NCBI GenBank assembly: GCA_963556145.1
Contig: OY744461.1
Span: 8,690,891 to 8,754,890, forward strand
Source of the DNA: Hygrocybe punicea
Lineage: Eukaryota; Basidiomycota; Agaricomycetes; Agaricales; Hygrophoraceae
Length of the DNA stretch: 64,000 nucleotides
Direction of reading: 5' to 3'
Shown here: positions 1-10,489 of the stretch, piece after piece
Position numbering within the stretch: position 1 is the first letter of the stretch
How the letters are laid out: every line of letters starts with the position of its first letter
Translations under genes and position numbers: made by a program
The notes under the pieces: model-generated
The model's input: the letters and a program-made list of their open reading frames with translations, nothing else
Databases searched by the model: none
Told to the model about the DNA's origin: nothing

Positions 1-2
1 CA

Positions 3-1247
3 CGTGCTGATGGACAAACGGAACGGATGAACCAAGAACTCGAAATTTTCCTTCGATTTTTCACCAATTATCGACAAGACGATTGGCATGAATGGCTTGC
101 CCTCGCAGAATTTGCATTAGCCAATCGCGAATCTTCCGCCATCAAAACTTCCCCCTTCTTTGCAACACAAGGACAACATCCATGGACAGGTCTCATGCCT
201 GACATACACACACCCATCGCAAACGAAGCCGTTCATGATTTCATTACACGGATGAAAACGATACAACAAAAGATCGGCGAAATAGCAGATGTCACGAAGC
301 AAACAATGAAGGATAAGTATGACAGTCATGTCAAGAAAATTGTCTTTTCCCCTGGTGACAAAGTCTGGCTAAACGGAAAGAATTTAACCACAGATCGACC
401 TAGCAAGAAGCTCGATAATCAGCAATTCGGTCCGTTTACCGTTCTCGACAAAATCGGTTCTTCGTCGTATAAACTGAAATTACCGAAAACCTGGAAAATC
501 TTCCCCATATTCAACGTCGCTCTCCTCTCCCCTTTTCGACCTCCTTCTTCTCTCATTCAACAAAAATACCATCTTCGACCTCCTCCCGAAATTATCGACA
601 ATGATGACCATTACGAAATAGAACATATTCTCGACTCCCGTATTCGCCGAAATAAGTTGTATTACTTAGTTCATTGGCTCGATTATCCCCGCGACGAAGA
701 TTCCTGGATCCCGGCATCCGAAACCACATACTGCCAGGATCTCGTCAATGACTTCCATAGATTACATCCCAAAGCTCCATCTTATTTATCTCTCCGTTCC
801 CTTTTTACTCTTCCCCCTTCCGTTATTCCCCCTTTTTCTTCCTCTTCCATTTTACTTGCTATATATCCCAAAAACGCCACCCTCATCGCCAATCGTACAA
901 AGAACCACGAATTCCGAAAATACATCTTCCCCAATAATATCACCCACACCTATCTTTACGAAACCGCCCCCGTCGACGCTGTCACCGCCATCATCGAAAT
1001 CGCCCCCCCAATCATTGCTCCTGCCGTAGTTGCCGACGACAAAGGCATTGGCAATTCCGACTTCAACACCCGTGTCAAAGTTTGTCCGTACACTTTCCCT
1101 ATCTTACATTACTATCACCTTCCATCACCTATCCCCTCCGCCGCCCTTTCACATGATTATGACGTTTCTACTCCTCATCGTTTTTCATTGCTTCCTTCTT
1201 CATTCACACACGATCACCCCGTAAACCCCGATCACCTCGTTTATTAG
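3..1247 (+). CDS. Gag-Pol polyprotein C-terminus: integrase, chromodomain, ASCH-like domain
   Basis: The frame is open from position 3, so the Met at 27 is internal. It begins with the end of the integrase core (ADGQTERMNQ, then a conserved W...LALAEFALAN stretch). Next comes the GPF/Y-type integrase C-terminal region (KVWLNGKNL...FGPFTVLDKIG). A chromodomain lies at about residues 196-250 counted from position 27 (YEIEHILDSR...YYLVHWLDYP...DSWIPASE). After it, residues about 275-370 fit an ASCH/PUA-like fold: ILLAIYPKNA, KNHEFRKYIFP, YETAPVDAV, then GIGNSDFN. ASCH domains are predicted RNA-binding modules. Their presence at the end of a retroelement polyprotein is unusual. The ASCH call is by recalled consensus and would need a profile search. 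Confidence 0.82.
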   Translation, partial: RADGQTERMNQELEIFLRFFTNYRQDDWHEWLALAEFALANRESSAIKTSPFFATQGQHPWTGLMPDIHTPIANEAVHDFITRMKTIQQKIGEIADVTKQTMKDKYDSHVKKIVFSPGDKVWLNGKNLTTDRPSKKLDNQQFGPFTVLDKIGSSSYKLKLPKTWKIFPIFNVALLSPFRPPSSLIQQKYHLRPPPEIIDNDDHYEIEHILDSRIRRNKLYYLVHWLDYPRDEDSWIPASETTYCQDLVNDFHRLHPKAPSYLSLRSLFTLPPSVIPPFSSSSILLAIYPKNATLIANRTKNHEFRKYIFPNNITHTYLYETAPVDAVTAIIEIAPPIIAPAVVADDKGIGNSDFNTRVKVCPYTFPILHYYHLPSPIPSAALSHDYDVSTPHRFSLLPSSFTHDHPVNPDHLVY

Positions 1248-1328
1248 TTGTACCGGCCCTAATCTTCCCTTTCGTATATATCGTCTGTTCTCTTTTATTT
1301 CCTTTTTTCGCTCTTTGCCTTCTTCCCC

Positions 1329-2093
1329 ATGTCTGCCTCTGACGTTTATCTCCCTTCTTCCCCTTATTACCGTCTTCTTCCTCCTCGCTTTCGCATCCCT
1401 CGCTCGAAGCGCCACCTCTGCGATCGTGGTGTTCGCTTCGCTGTTGACCTCATGCGACCCTCTTCCTTCGGCTCCGTTCATCCAACAACGGCCATCGCCC
1501 ATCTTGGCGTTGACCCGTTCTTCGCCCCACGTTCCTTCTACTCCGTGCGTCCCATTGGGCCTCCCCCTCCTGCTGTTCCTCCCACCGTTCCCGTCTGGTT
1601 CACCGATGATCCCGTGGATCCCTACCGCGAATTCATCGACTGCGCTACCGTGTATGATTCCGTTTTCCCTCCGGTTAATCGGGACGATTCCCCTTGTTCC
1701 GGGGGTATTGTTACGTTTTACCCCGATTTAACCCCCGCTTCCGACCCCGACGTCCCTGACTCAACGTCACAAGACAACATCATAACCTGGGTCCGGAACA
1801 TCGTCGAAGACAACCAACGACGGTATCCCAATCCCCGTGATTACCCTCATCAACCGATCACCGCCGATACATCATACACGTTGATTCAAGCACTCAATAA
1901 CACCGCGCAACACAATCATCGGATCAGCTGTCTGCTGACACCGGACCTGCAACACAGCCGTTGGCCACCTCGTTGGCACCCCAAAACGCATAGACCACGA
2001 AGCCAAGCAAGACGCCGTTCATCCCGGAGCTTATCCTCCACGCAGCCACGCATGACGAAGAAGCCGGCCCTGAAGTTGTTCACTAGTATATAA
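1329..2093 (+). CDS. Short ORF downstream of pol in the chromovirus, unknown product
   Basis: This 254-codon ORF lies in the same frame as pol, 81 bp after its stop codon and just before the candidate 3' LTR. It is rich in proline, arginine and serine, and its C-terminus is strongly basic (repeated RSQARRRSS-like runs). I recognise no domain. Its position resembles the extra ORF3 of some LTR elements, but a degraded former C-terminal extension of pol, opened by a stop codon at 1245-1247, is equally possible. The same-frame arrangement slightly favours that second reading. Confidence 0.4.
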   Translation: MSASDVYLPSSPYYRLLPPRFRIPRSKRHLCDRGVRFAVDLMRPSSFGSVHPTTAIAHLGVDPFFAPRSFYSVRPIGPPPPAVPPTVPVWFTDDPVDPYREFIDCATVYDSVFPPVNRDDSPCSGGIVTFYPDLTPASDPDVPDSTSQDNIITWVRNIVEDNQRRYPNPRDYPHQPITADTSYTLIQALNNTAQHNHRISCLLTPDLQHSRWPPRWHPKTHRPRSQARRRSSRSLSSTQPRMTKKPALKLFTSI

Positions 2094-2274
2094 TCATTGA
2101 CATTCGTAGTCAATAACTTTAAGTTTAGTATAGCTACTCTTCCCCCGATCGCTACCACGAAACCCAGATACCTCTCCTCTCTTATCCGTTTGTACTTGCT
2201 TTTCTCTATACACGCATCCTCGTTTGGTTTATTGTTGCCAGAGTTCGTCGTCATACGAACAGCGATCCGTAACA
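2077..2274 (+). repeat. Candidate 3' LTR of the chromovirus
   Basis: The segment starts TGTTCACTAG and ends CCGTAACA, giving the inverted TGTT/AACA termini usual for LTRs. It contains a TATATAA box near its start and begins directly behind the last element ORF. A 198-bp LTR would be short. Without the 5' LTR or the upstream target-site copy it cannot be confirmed. Confidence 0.4.
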
Positions 2275-2289
2275 GTTTCCTTTGGGTTC

Positions 2290-3096
2290 TCAGGTAGTAC
2301 CATTGTCTGATCCAGCACCATCCTCCTCTTTTTCCTCAGTTTCTCCCACTCCTCTGAACTGAAGATGGCTGTTGACAAGAGGTTCGTCACGGTAGACTAT
2401 TAGTTGAGATTCCTGGTCCTCATCAAGCTTGAAGTTGTCGTATTTGATACTCAACAGTGCCTTGACCGTGAGATTGGTCGCCTCATCATTGGTACGCTGA
2501 GTGTCTGCACCCCTTTTGGCGGGATGTTTTGCAACGTTCACAACAATTTTACCAGCCGCCGGTCGAGCAGCTTCCTTTTTTTCCCCCTCCTCATCAACAA
2601 CCATCTTATCTTCCATGGCAGCAATTCTTTTCAAGCTTTCTTTTTTAGCTAGTGCTGCTGCCGCCATCTTTTCAGCTTTTGCAGCAAGTGCCACCTCCTT
2701 GTCTGCGAGCACTTGTGCTGACGTTCTCCGTGGTCTAGTCACCGTTACAAAGGGTAAACCTGGGTGGAGATTCACATTAGAACACTGTGGATGTCCCACT
2801 GCTAAGCCACCATCAAGCTCAGTTGCATTATCAGTGCAAAGTTTAGTAGGCAACATGCCGGGTTTGGGTGACGTGGCCTCTTTGGAACCAGGCTCGAGTG
2901 CCAGGCCAGTTTGTTTTTGATTTACTGTACCTTTGCTGATAGCAACCTTTTTCCTAGCAATGGGTTTGGATTTAGCAGGCATTGGAGAATGATGTGATGA
3001 AGATGAGGTGTTGTTTGAAGAGTTCAGTGGAGGTTTCTCATCACCACGGACCTTCAATTCCATGAAAAAAAGAAAAATCCCATGCACGCGCCTCAT
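2290..3096 (-). CDS. Hypothetical basic, alanine/lysine-rich protein
   Basis: A 268-codon minus-strand ORF without introns. The most upstream Met (3096) or the Met at about 3063 could be the start. The N-terminal half is Ser/Lys/Pro-rich and disordered-looking. The middle has an Ala/Lys/Glu helix (about residues 128-175, DKEVALAAKAEKMAAAALAK) likely to be coiled coil, followed by an acidic tail. No catalytic domain is recognised. It is divergent from, and only about 57 bp upstream of, the Plavaka-type transposase remnant, so it may be that element's second gene or another element's gene. Low codon constraint is possible. Confidence 0.4.
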   Translation of the reverse strand: MRRVHGIFLFFMELKVRGDEKPPLNSSNNTSSSSHHSPMPAKSKPIARKKVAISKGTVNQKQTGLALEPGSKEATSPKPGMLPTKLCTDNATELDGGLAVGHPQCSNVNLHPGLPFVTVTRPRRTSAQVLADKEVALAAKAEKMAAAALAKKESLKRIAAMEDKMVVDEEGEKKEAARPAAGKIVVNVAKHPAKRGADTQRTNDEATNLTVKALLSIKYDNFKLDEDQESQLIVYRDEPLVNSHLQFRGVGETEEKEEDGAGSDNGTT

Positions 3097-4902
3097 CTAG
3101 ACTTGTCAATATTTCAGACTTTTGCATTCTCGTCTGAATACTTGTGCAATATCATGGCAACTTGTCAATGTCAATCCCATGTCTTTTTATGTACCCTAGG
3201 ACGTTGCAAAGGCTGAAACAAAACATTCAAAAATCATTCCAGTTTCACACAACACAAAAACTCAGTCCACCCTCTATTTTCTCGGCAACCTCATCAACCA
3301 CAGGACCCACACGTTGATTCCTGCGACGTGAATGATGATGATGGTCTCCCTTTCTTCGATGACAACATGGATATTGATACTCGAAATGGTGACGATCCGG
3401 ATCGTTACATTTGGGACAAACTGAGACCTGCTCACATCAAACAGCATCCAATTCTTGATGGTAAACTCACCAATTCTATTTTTTTTCCATACTAATGTAA
3501 TTCATCAGGTATTACATGTGATAAGGATGGAAATTATCTCGATTCCACCACCTGCCCAACTCCTCATGAAAAATCACCTTCTGACTATTCACCATACGAA
3601 TCCCACTCCAAATTTGAGATAGCCGATTTTCTGTTTCGGCGGAATCAGATGCCAGGATCACAAATCGATGATCTCATGGTCATGTGGGAAACAGACAGTG
3701 GTACAAAACCATTTGTCAATCATGAGGACCTCTATAGCACCATTGATTCCACGACACTTGGGGATGCCCCATGGGAGTCATTCTCTGTCTCATACTCTGG
3801 TGCACTCCCCGATGGCGAGATGCCCTCGTGGATGACTACTGAATATGATGTATGGCATCGCAATCCACGCACCATCATCAGAAACCAACTTGCCAACCCT
3901 GATTTCAAGGATGAGATCAATTATGCACTGTTTCAAGAGTTTGAAGAAAATGGGGAGTGCAAGTGGAAAAATCTCATGTCAGGCAACTGGGCTTGGAGTC
4001 AGGCGGCGCGTAGTCCTCATTTTCACGATAGAGTTGCAGAGAACTAAAACCACACTTTAGGACGTCATCACTGAAGAATCCAATAAGAATCATGGTGGAA
4101 TGTTTGTTCCAATTGTACTGGGTAGCGACAAGACTACTGTATCTGTCGGTACAGGGAATACTGAATTCTATCCGTTATATGCCTCACTTGGCAACATCCA
4201 TAACAGTACCTGTCGTGCACATTGTAATGCTGTTGCAATAGTCGCATTCCTGGCCATACCAAAAGGTCAGTGATATGCTCTTCATGAAATGGGTATTTAG
4301 CTAATCAAATTCCAGCTGATAAACAATATGAAAATGATGCAGAATTTCGGAAGTTTCGACGACAACTCTTTCATTCATCACTCACAGCAATATTGGAACC
4401 CTTGCGTCCAGGCATGACAACGCCTGAAGTCACAATGTGTCCTGATGGCCATTACCGGCATGCAATCTATGGAATAGGACCATATATAGCAGACTATCCT
4501 GAACAGGTTTTACTCTCTTGTATCATTCAGGGATGGTGTCCCAGGTACTGCTGTGTGTCACTAGCAGCACTTCAATACTGATCCATGTCACTCCAAGATG
4601 CACAGCTAGGCTAGAGAACTTAGATGGTCAAGCCAGTCTCCGTTCACATGGCCACACTGCCGCACTTGCGGATAGGGTATAGCACGGGTTCGGGTAAACC
4701 TGCGGTTTTCAGGCTGTGGGTTGCTTGGGTACGGGTACGGTTTCCCAATTTGGCAACCCGTGCACTACCGCACACCCTTACCCGTGGTAGATGGGTATCC
4801 ACGGGTTAGCACAGAGGGCCCCAATGGGCCCCAAAGGTAAGTTTTTTTTACTTTTAATTTATTTATCTAACATATCTAATAACTAAGTTATACCCAAACC
4901 GC

Positions 4903-4960
4903 CGCCACCACCACCACCACCACCACCACCAACCAACAACAACAACAACAACACGGCGAT
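4903..4960. repeat. CCG/ACC/AAC microsatellite
   Basis: A run of CCG, then about nine ACC units, then AAC units lies inside the hAT-like element just left of the nested LTR. It is an ordinary simple-sequence repeat. Confidence 0.8.
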
Positions 4961-4989
4961 GAAGGGAAATGGCTGGGAGGGTGGTGCGT

Positions 4990-5779
4990 TGTAAAGGCGA
5001 GGTCGGGGTGGCTGCGGAATAAAGATCCTAACCTGTGGTGTCAGCGTAGAAGTGACTAGGAATAGTCTAACAAGCTTCAGTAAGATGATAGGATATAAGT
5101 GGTAAAAAGCTGCCGAGTAAACTACTGAAATCTATCAAGACCGGTCAAAGCCGACGAAGCCGACGATGTCGGGTACGGCGGGTCAGGTGTCGGGTGACGA
5201 GGGACGTAGATAAAGGTGGTAGAATGACGGGGAGAGCGTCAAGGAATCCGACGAGTAATGTGTGCGATGGATTTTACTGAGAGACTAAATCTCAGAGAGA
5301 GGAAACGGGGGAACTGGTTTCTTATTATGAGACGGCGCTTGGGCACCGTTTTTATACTACAAATTTCTGTACCTAGATTCGGACGAGAGTCCTTGGCCGA
5401 TGAGAGAAAACAAAGGAGAATAAAAATGGACAAGTAGGAAGAGGGTTGCGAGGCGACCATGACAGGGAAAATGGGTGGAAGATATAAAAACCGTAAAAGA
5501 TGTAATATACTTTACTATATCTCCATAAGGGAGATGCTAGGCGTGAATAAGGCAAGTCTGATGTCGGGATCCCAGTCCGATGAGATCTATCTTTGATATT
5601 TGAAGTTCCGTGAGTTTAGGAGATGGACCGACCAGGTACGTGAGCGGCCGTGCTAGTCGGTATGCATTGGGTTGTGTCGGGTTGCGTCGGGTTTGAGTGT
5701 AGATTGCTAGAGACGTCGGGTTCGAGTGGATTCGTGAGATATTGATGTTATGGCCTCAGAGGGTCGAGGACCCTCTACA
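4990..5779 (-). repeat. Solo LTR, family A (minus orientation)
   Basis: This 790-bp segment is the reverse complement of the 795-bp segment 25089-25883, with only scattered differences along its length. In its own orientation it runs TGTAGAGGGTC...TTTACA. It starts with an inverted repeat (AGAGGGTC CTC GACCCTCT) directly after the TG. No internal retroelement region adjoins it, so it is a solo LTR. Flanking 4-mers (GCGT and GTGT) differ at one base, so the target duplication is imperfect here. It is nested in the hAT-like element. Confidence 0.9.
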
Positions 5780-6400
5780 GTGTCCACTTACCAGCACAGG
5801 TATGTGCCCCGATTCTTTCACCACCGACATCGGCTAACCCCCTGCCTTCGAGTCCACACCTCGCAAATGACGTTGATGCGTCAGTCAATGCGTCAATGCA
5901 TGTTCACGAGGTCTCCAGCATGAAAACACGCATAAAGACTTCGCGAAAGCATGGTGACACGTCAACTGACGTGTCAACATCATTAATGAAGTCGCCAGCA
6001 CCAAACTACGAACAAAGACCGTGCAAAGACAAACGAAGACCTCGCAAAGATGAATGAAGCCCTCGTAAAGACACAATGGCCCCACAGATGCCTCATACTC
6101 CAACAGCACCCCAGAACACACCGCGAGTGCCCCCACAGACCTCAAACTAATCACCTCGCGAAAACGGGCTGGCGCATCAACTGATGCGCAGACGTTGTTC
6201 ATGAGGTATCTGGCCCATGAAACGATGATGACAGCAATGACTTCCACTGCCAACTGGCAGCAGCAAGGCGATGACAATGGTGGTGGAGCAGGGAGGATGG
6301 CAGTGGGACAAGACGATGGAACCAGCCCAGCCCAGCCCCACAAATGTGAACCGTCATGTCAATTGACGTGTACGTTTCATTTGTGGGCTTGAGGAGCTTG
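5780..6400. repeat. Diverged palindromic iterons in the hAT-like element
   Basis: Three related palindromes occur at 5956-5975 (GACACGTCA AC TGACGTGTC), 6172-6189 (GCGCATCA AC TGATGCGC) and about 6353-6372 (a weaker version). At least the first two are followed by a similar TTCATGAGGT...CCAGC-like stretch. The arms of the first two differ by matched changes, so both stay palindromic. They may be subterminal transposase-binding sites or simply hairpin-prone repeats. Confidence 0.55.
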
Positions 6401-8340
6401 CTGCCGCTGTCATCGACACTATCCGCATGGCCACACGGGCAACCACCACACCTGCGTCTGACCGTGGGTAATGCAGACCCGCACCCATCATGGGTATGGT
6501 GTCTGCGGGTACAGGTACGGTGTCCGGCCTGGCAACCCACAGGTCACCCATGCTACACCCTACTTGCGGATGAGTTCAGTCTCAAGATGTTATGGGAAGA
6601 TTATGGCATAGTTGGTGACGTGATGGTGTATATCCTAGTTTCATGTTGCAGAATGTGCCATAACAATTTTTCCTAGCCATTCACTGCATCTTTTCCTCGT
6701 GCTGATATACACGAGCTCATCACATCAGATCTCCTACATCAGGTTATAAAAGGCACATTTAAAGACCACCTCGTAACTTGGGTTGGTGATTACCTGAAAG
6801 TGAAGCATGGTGAAGCTTGTGCCGCCACAATTTTGGCTGACATTGATCGTCGGTATGATCAGCAATTTTCTTTTGAATCCACTCTAATTTACTATCAATT
6901 TAGCATTGCTGCCATACCCTCTTTCCCTGGTTTGCGACGTTTTCCTGAAGGCCGGGGCTTCAAGCAATGGACTGGTGATGACTTGAAAGCACTTATGAAG
7001 GTGGGTTTTCTGGATTTCAGTTGTTGGGACATTTTCTGATGATTCTCAACAAAGGTATACCTTCCCGCAATAGCCGGCCATGTACCAGATCAAATGATTC
7101 GCACGCTGGCTGCATTTCTTGATTTTTGTTACCTTGTTCGACGTTCTGTGCACACAGAATCAAGTCTAGCTGCCATTGAAGATGCATTGGCTCGTTTCCA
7201 TTGTGATCGTGTGGTGTTTGAAGTTGAAGGCATTTGCCTAGATGGCATATCTCTTCCGCGGCAACATTTGTTGATCCATTATATACGTGTTATCCAACTT
7301 TTTGGCTCACCAAATGGACTCTGCTCCTTGATAACTGAATCCAAACACATCAAAGCAGTTAAAGAACCTTGGAGGCATTCAAGTCACAATAAGCCCCTTG
7401 GCCAGATGTTACTCACCAATCAGTGGCTGGACAAGTTAGCTGCCTCTCGTGTTGATTTCACAGCACATGGGATGCTGTCCGCTGACGATGGAGATACTGT
7501 GGATGTGCCTCAGATCCCTCTCAAGATTTTCCCAGTCGAAGACCAGCTTGGTGATGCAGATGCAGGTGCAGCAGCCGGTCTGCGTAATTCTGCTGAAGTC
7601 AAATTGCCACAACGTTCCGGTGGGGTAGCGTTGTTTCATATTTTTTGACTGCAGTAACTGATTACATTTTCTTTGCAGAACCGAAAGCCCAATATCCTCA
7701 CCAACTGCATGCTTTAGCTGAGCAGCTTGCTCTTCCGGAGCTACCAAATCTCATGCGCCGATTCCTCTATGATCAGTTGCATCCTAATGCCATCTTATCT
7801 GGTTCAGACGTTGACCTCAATCAATGTCCCACCCTGCGGACCCGGGTTTATATTTTCCACTCTGCTATTGCCACATTCTATGCCCCAAGTGACCCATCAG
7901 GGATTGGGGGGATGTATAGTGAGAGGATCCGAGCTATGCCGTCCTGGCATGGTGGTCCACCCCAGAACGACTGTGTTTTTGTTATGAAGGACTCTGATGT
8001 TGAGGGAATGCGTGGCTTGCATGTTGCACGTGTTCAATTTTCTTCAGGTTTACCCATGAAGCCAAACCATACCCATGCGCCTTAGTGAAATAGTATTTAC
8101 CTGTTGGCAACACTCCATGCGAAAACACAGGGCTCTGGATTGTCGAGCCTGAACTCAATCACAATGGCCAACCAGTACAATCCGTTATTCACGTAGATTG
8201 TATTGTGCGAGGAGCCCTGTTGGTTCCCATCTTCGGAGAAGACTTCCTTCCACACCATATCACTTATTCAAATTCCTTGGATGCCTTCTGAGCTTATTAT
8301 GTCAACAAATTTGCAGATCACCACGCATTCGAGACAGCCT

Positions 8341-8598
8341 TTTAGGCTTTACCTTACCATCCTCTCATTGACCTGGCACCCACATAGAAAATCGGGATTT
8401 AAAAACCCTTGTGTTGCATGCTCAGAATACCACCAAAGGTTCGCATACCATCTTTTCATTTGTTTGCATGTCGAGCTTCATCATCATGCAGTGTTTTGCG
8501 GCCATCATCATGTGGATACATGACTCGAAGACAACCAACATCATGTAAATACGCGCATATGGTACAGAAACTTGGCTTCGATGCTAAATTCTCTGGCA
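8341..8598. other. Tail of the Plavaka element, no gene seen
   Basis: The transposase similarity fades after about 8340. I see no clear terminal inverted repeat and no supported gene here. Confidence 0.4.
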
Positions 8599-9644
8599 TC
8601 AGGTTCCCAATTTGATCGGAGGGCTCGGTCTTCCTGAGCTGAACAATGTCACCAGCAGAGTCAGATGAAAAAGAAAGGCAAAAAAAAGGGAATACTCACT
8701 GGCCCCATCGCTCAAGCTTGCTGACCGTCGAGGACATGTATGCCCAGGTTGCGCAAGGGCAGAGGTAAGGTCTCTGTGATTGCGCTGATGGGCCATAGTG
8801 TTCACAGGAGTTGAGATTGCGATGGGCTCATCACCACCCGAGAGCAGAAGTATATCAGATTGATTGACTGATGTTCAAAGGCATATTTGATCACACCTGT
8901 ATCTGTGTCAGCCCCCATGTAATCATTTCTCAACTCGCCATCAACAGACTCTGCGATCCAATCAAATCCCACATGGTGGCTGGGGACATACTTCAGGCCT
9001 CGCGCAGCACGACTACTACACTGAGGAACGGGAACATCCACAAGAGGTCGGTTGAGACTGGGCACTCTGACGTAGAGATTGGCATGTACATGCAATCCAG
9101 ATGACACCTGCTGTGAAGCCAACATAGAATGAGATGTTGCCCACGGTGCGTTCGTCCATCAAGCATGACTCCCAGAGATTTATCATGTTCTCCTTTTCCT
9201 CTTGTGACCATGTCTCTTCTTCCATGCGTACATGAAACTCTTCCACATGTCTCTGTTGCATGCATCTTGCTTTCGGATTGGACAACGATTGTGGGATGGC
9301 ATACGAGGAAGCAAGGCCACCACCCAGTGTTGCTGACAGTGGACCTGATGCGACACGCTTGGATGACCTAGCTCCAGCATCTGTACTGGTGCCGATGTTT
9401 GATGATGCCTGCGGTGCGGGCGGAGATGAGGCATTCAACTTTGTGCCTGTGTTGAGACGAACGGAGTTACTGTCAGCATCGTATGTGTAGTCAAAGGAGA
9501 GTTCATCGATAATGGATGAGTCATCGGAGGGGGTTGTTGATGCTGGGCAAGATGAGGTGGAAGGGGGGTGTGAAGTGGAGAAGGCCTGAGAGACGAAAGG
9601 GTGGAGGGGGGTGGGAACGGCGGTGGCAAAGCCGTCATGGTCAT
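8599..9644 (-). CDS. Unrecognised minus-strand coding remnant(s)
   Basis: Overlapping minus-strand frames (9644-9435, 9438-9016, 9125-8802) give a proline-rich N-terminus, then a segment with an acidic/basic helix (MEEETWSQEEKENMINLWES), then a frame beginning after a possible intron or frameshift near 9066-9125. No family is recognised. The opposite strand gives shorter, less protein-like frames. This may be a decayed gene of the neighbouring transposon or a lineage-specific gene. Exon limits cannot be fixed. Confidence 0.3.
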
Positions 9645-10489
9645 TGAGAAGGACAGTGTACAGCCATGGGTGGTTCAGCAGAGGTATGCCGGATGGTGTG
9701 CATACTCATTGATGGGCTGACTCTTCTTTTATAGCTATCACATGATCAAACCGTTGATCCGCTACTGCTACCTGTTGCATACAATCACCAGTCCACCTGC
9801 ATAGACAAATTTCCATTACCAACAACAAACAAAGGTCATTGTCGAAAGAAGAGATTAATTGGTCTTGGGGTCTGGGAGACGTCTGATACGTCTGCTGTAG
9901 AATTATAAAAAAATTGGTTCAGATGTTTGGAACAGTCATGTCTGAGACAGTCTGACCAGGTCAATCAGACCATCTCAGACCATTAAGAGTGATAGAACAA
10001 ATTGCAGATTTGCTGATGCCGCTTCTATAAGGAGTATGCTAATAAACAGCCTCACCGGCAATATTCCTTGTCAGTCCCATCCGAAACCTCCTTAGAATTT
10101 CATATCACGGCCTCTTCCATGTCGTTGTTGCCAGGCAAATTGTCGCTGGTAAAGGATTCCAGAGACTGGATAATGTTGTTCCAGGTTTTGGGCGACTGGA
10201 CATTGCGTTCACCATCAATGTCATCTTCAATCTCCAAGTCGGAAACGCCTTCATATGCAATGTCTAAACCTGCGAAACTCATAGCAACAGCCTGGATTCA
10301 AATTGCGCTTTCGGAGATCGGGGCCACAGTGTTTCCAGTGCAGAAAAGGCCCAGACTGTGACCTAGCTGAAGACACAACTTTCCAAGACTCGTGATGAGT
10401 GGTAGCTGCTCGCGTTCAATATGGCAAAGGTACTCTTTTTTTCTGTATACTGTGCCTGTTTTCACTAACCTACTAGCTACAGTTGCAAC
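9645..10489. other. Region without a supported gene
   Basis: A minus-strand frame at 10282-10100 (60 codons, acidic) is protein-like but isolated. Near 9940-9985 there is an imperfect inverted repeat built on GTCTGAGACAGTCTGA, which could be a transposon end. Otherwise nothing is supported. Confidence 0.4.

Larger units (their letters stand above)
1..2274 (+). mobile_element. 3' part of a Ty3/gypsy chromovirus
   Basis: The left edge of the window cuts into the pol gene of a Ty3/gypsy LTR retrotransposon. What remains is the end of the integrase core, the integrase C-terminal region, a chromodomain, an ASCH-like extension, a second short ORF and a candidate 198-bp 3' LTR (2077-2274). The chromodomain places it among chromoviruses. 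The 5' LTR, gag, protease, reverse transcriptase and RNase H lie outside the window. The right boundary rests on the TGTT...AACA termini only, because the matching 5' LTR cannot be seen. Confidence 0.8.
4673..6562. mobile_element. Non-autonomous hAT-like element inside the Plavaka transposase
   Basis: The termini form imperfect inverted repeats: TAGGGTATAGCACGGGT at the left, and TAGGGTGTAGCATGGGT... read on the opposite strand at the right (one or two mismatches). They are flanked by a perfect 8-bp target duplication, CTTGCGGA (4665-4672 and 6563-6570), the hallmark length for hAT elements. Subterminal regions carry repeated GGGTACGGGTA-like motifs. No transposase is encoded. Removing the element and one duplication copy rejoins a conserved Plavaka exon (DGQASLRSHG / HTAALADEFS) in frame. 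A 790-bp solo LTR is nested inside, so the element itself is about 1.1 kb. Confidence 0.85.
3153..8340 (+). pseudogene. Plavaka-type (CACTA/CMC-like) transposase, decayed and interrupted
   Basis: Exons reconstruct a basidiomycete Plavaka-type transposase. A C2H2-like N-terminus has FKNHSSFTQHKNSVH. The transposase core has MFVPIVLGSDKTTVS, YPLYASLGNIHNS, GMTTPEV, GIGPYIADYPEQVL, SFPRADIHEL, GTFKDHLVTWV and FPEGRGFKQWTGDD. Likely introns are 3461-3508, 4266-4315, 4545-4597, 6626-6676, 6853-6903 and 7001-7054. Breaks: TGA at about 3211, a defective exon junction near 4000-4060, a hAT-like insertion (4673-6562), a frameshift near 8045, TAG at about 8089 and TGA at about 8289. The first five of the listed introns and the insertion site fit the conserved protein when removed. 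The gene is dead. The family name is from memory of similar basidiomycete proteins. Confidence 0.85.

Noticed and set aside
4903..4945. CRISPR-like or tandem array in the ACC run
   Set aside because: It is a plain microsatellite without spacers. The organism is eukaryotic.
5885..6551. ORFs on both strands inside the hAT-like element
   Set aside because: They lack domains, overlap palindromic repeats and lie in a non-autonomous element.
9016..9438. DNA-binding (Myb/SANT-like) protein suggested by WSQEEKENMINLWES
   Set aside because: The Trp and acidic pattern is too short and the rest of the frame does not support a Myb fold. Left as unrecognised.
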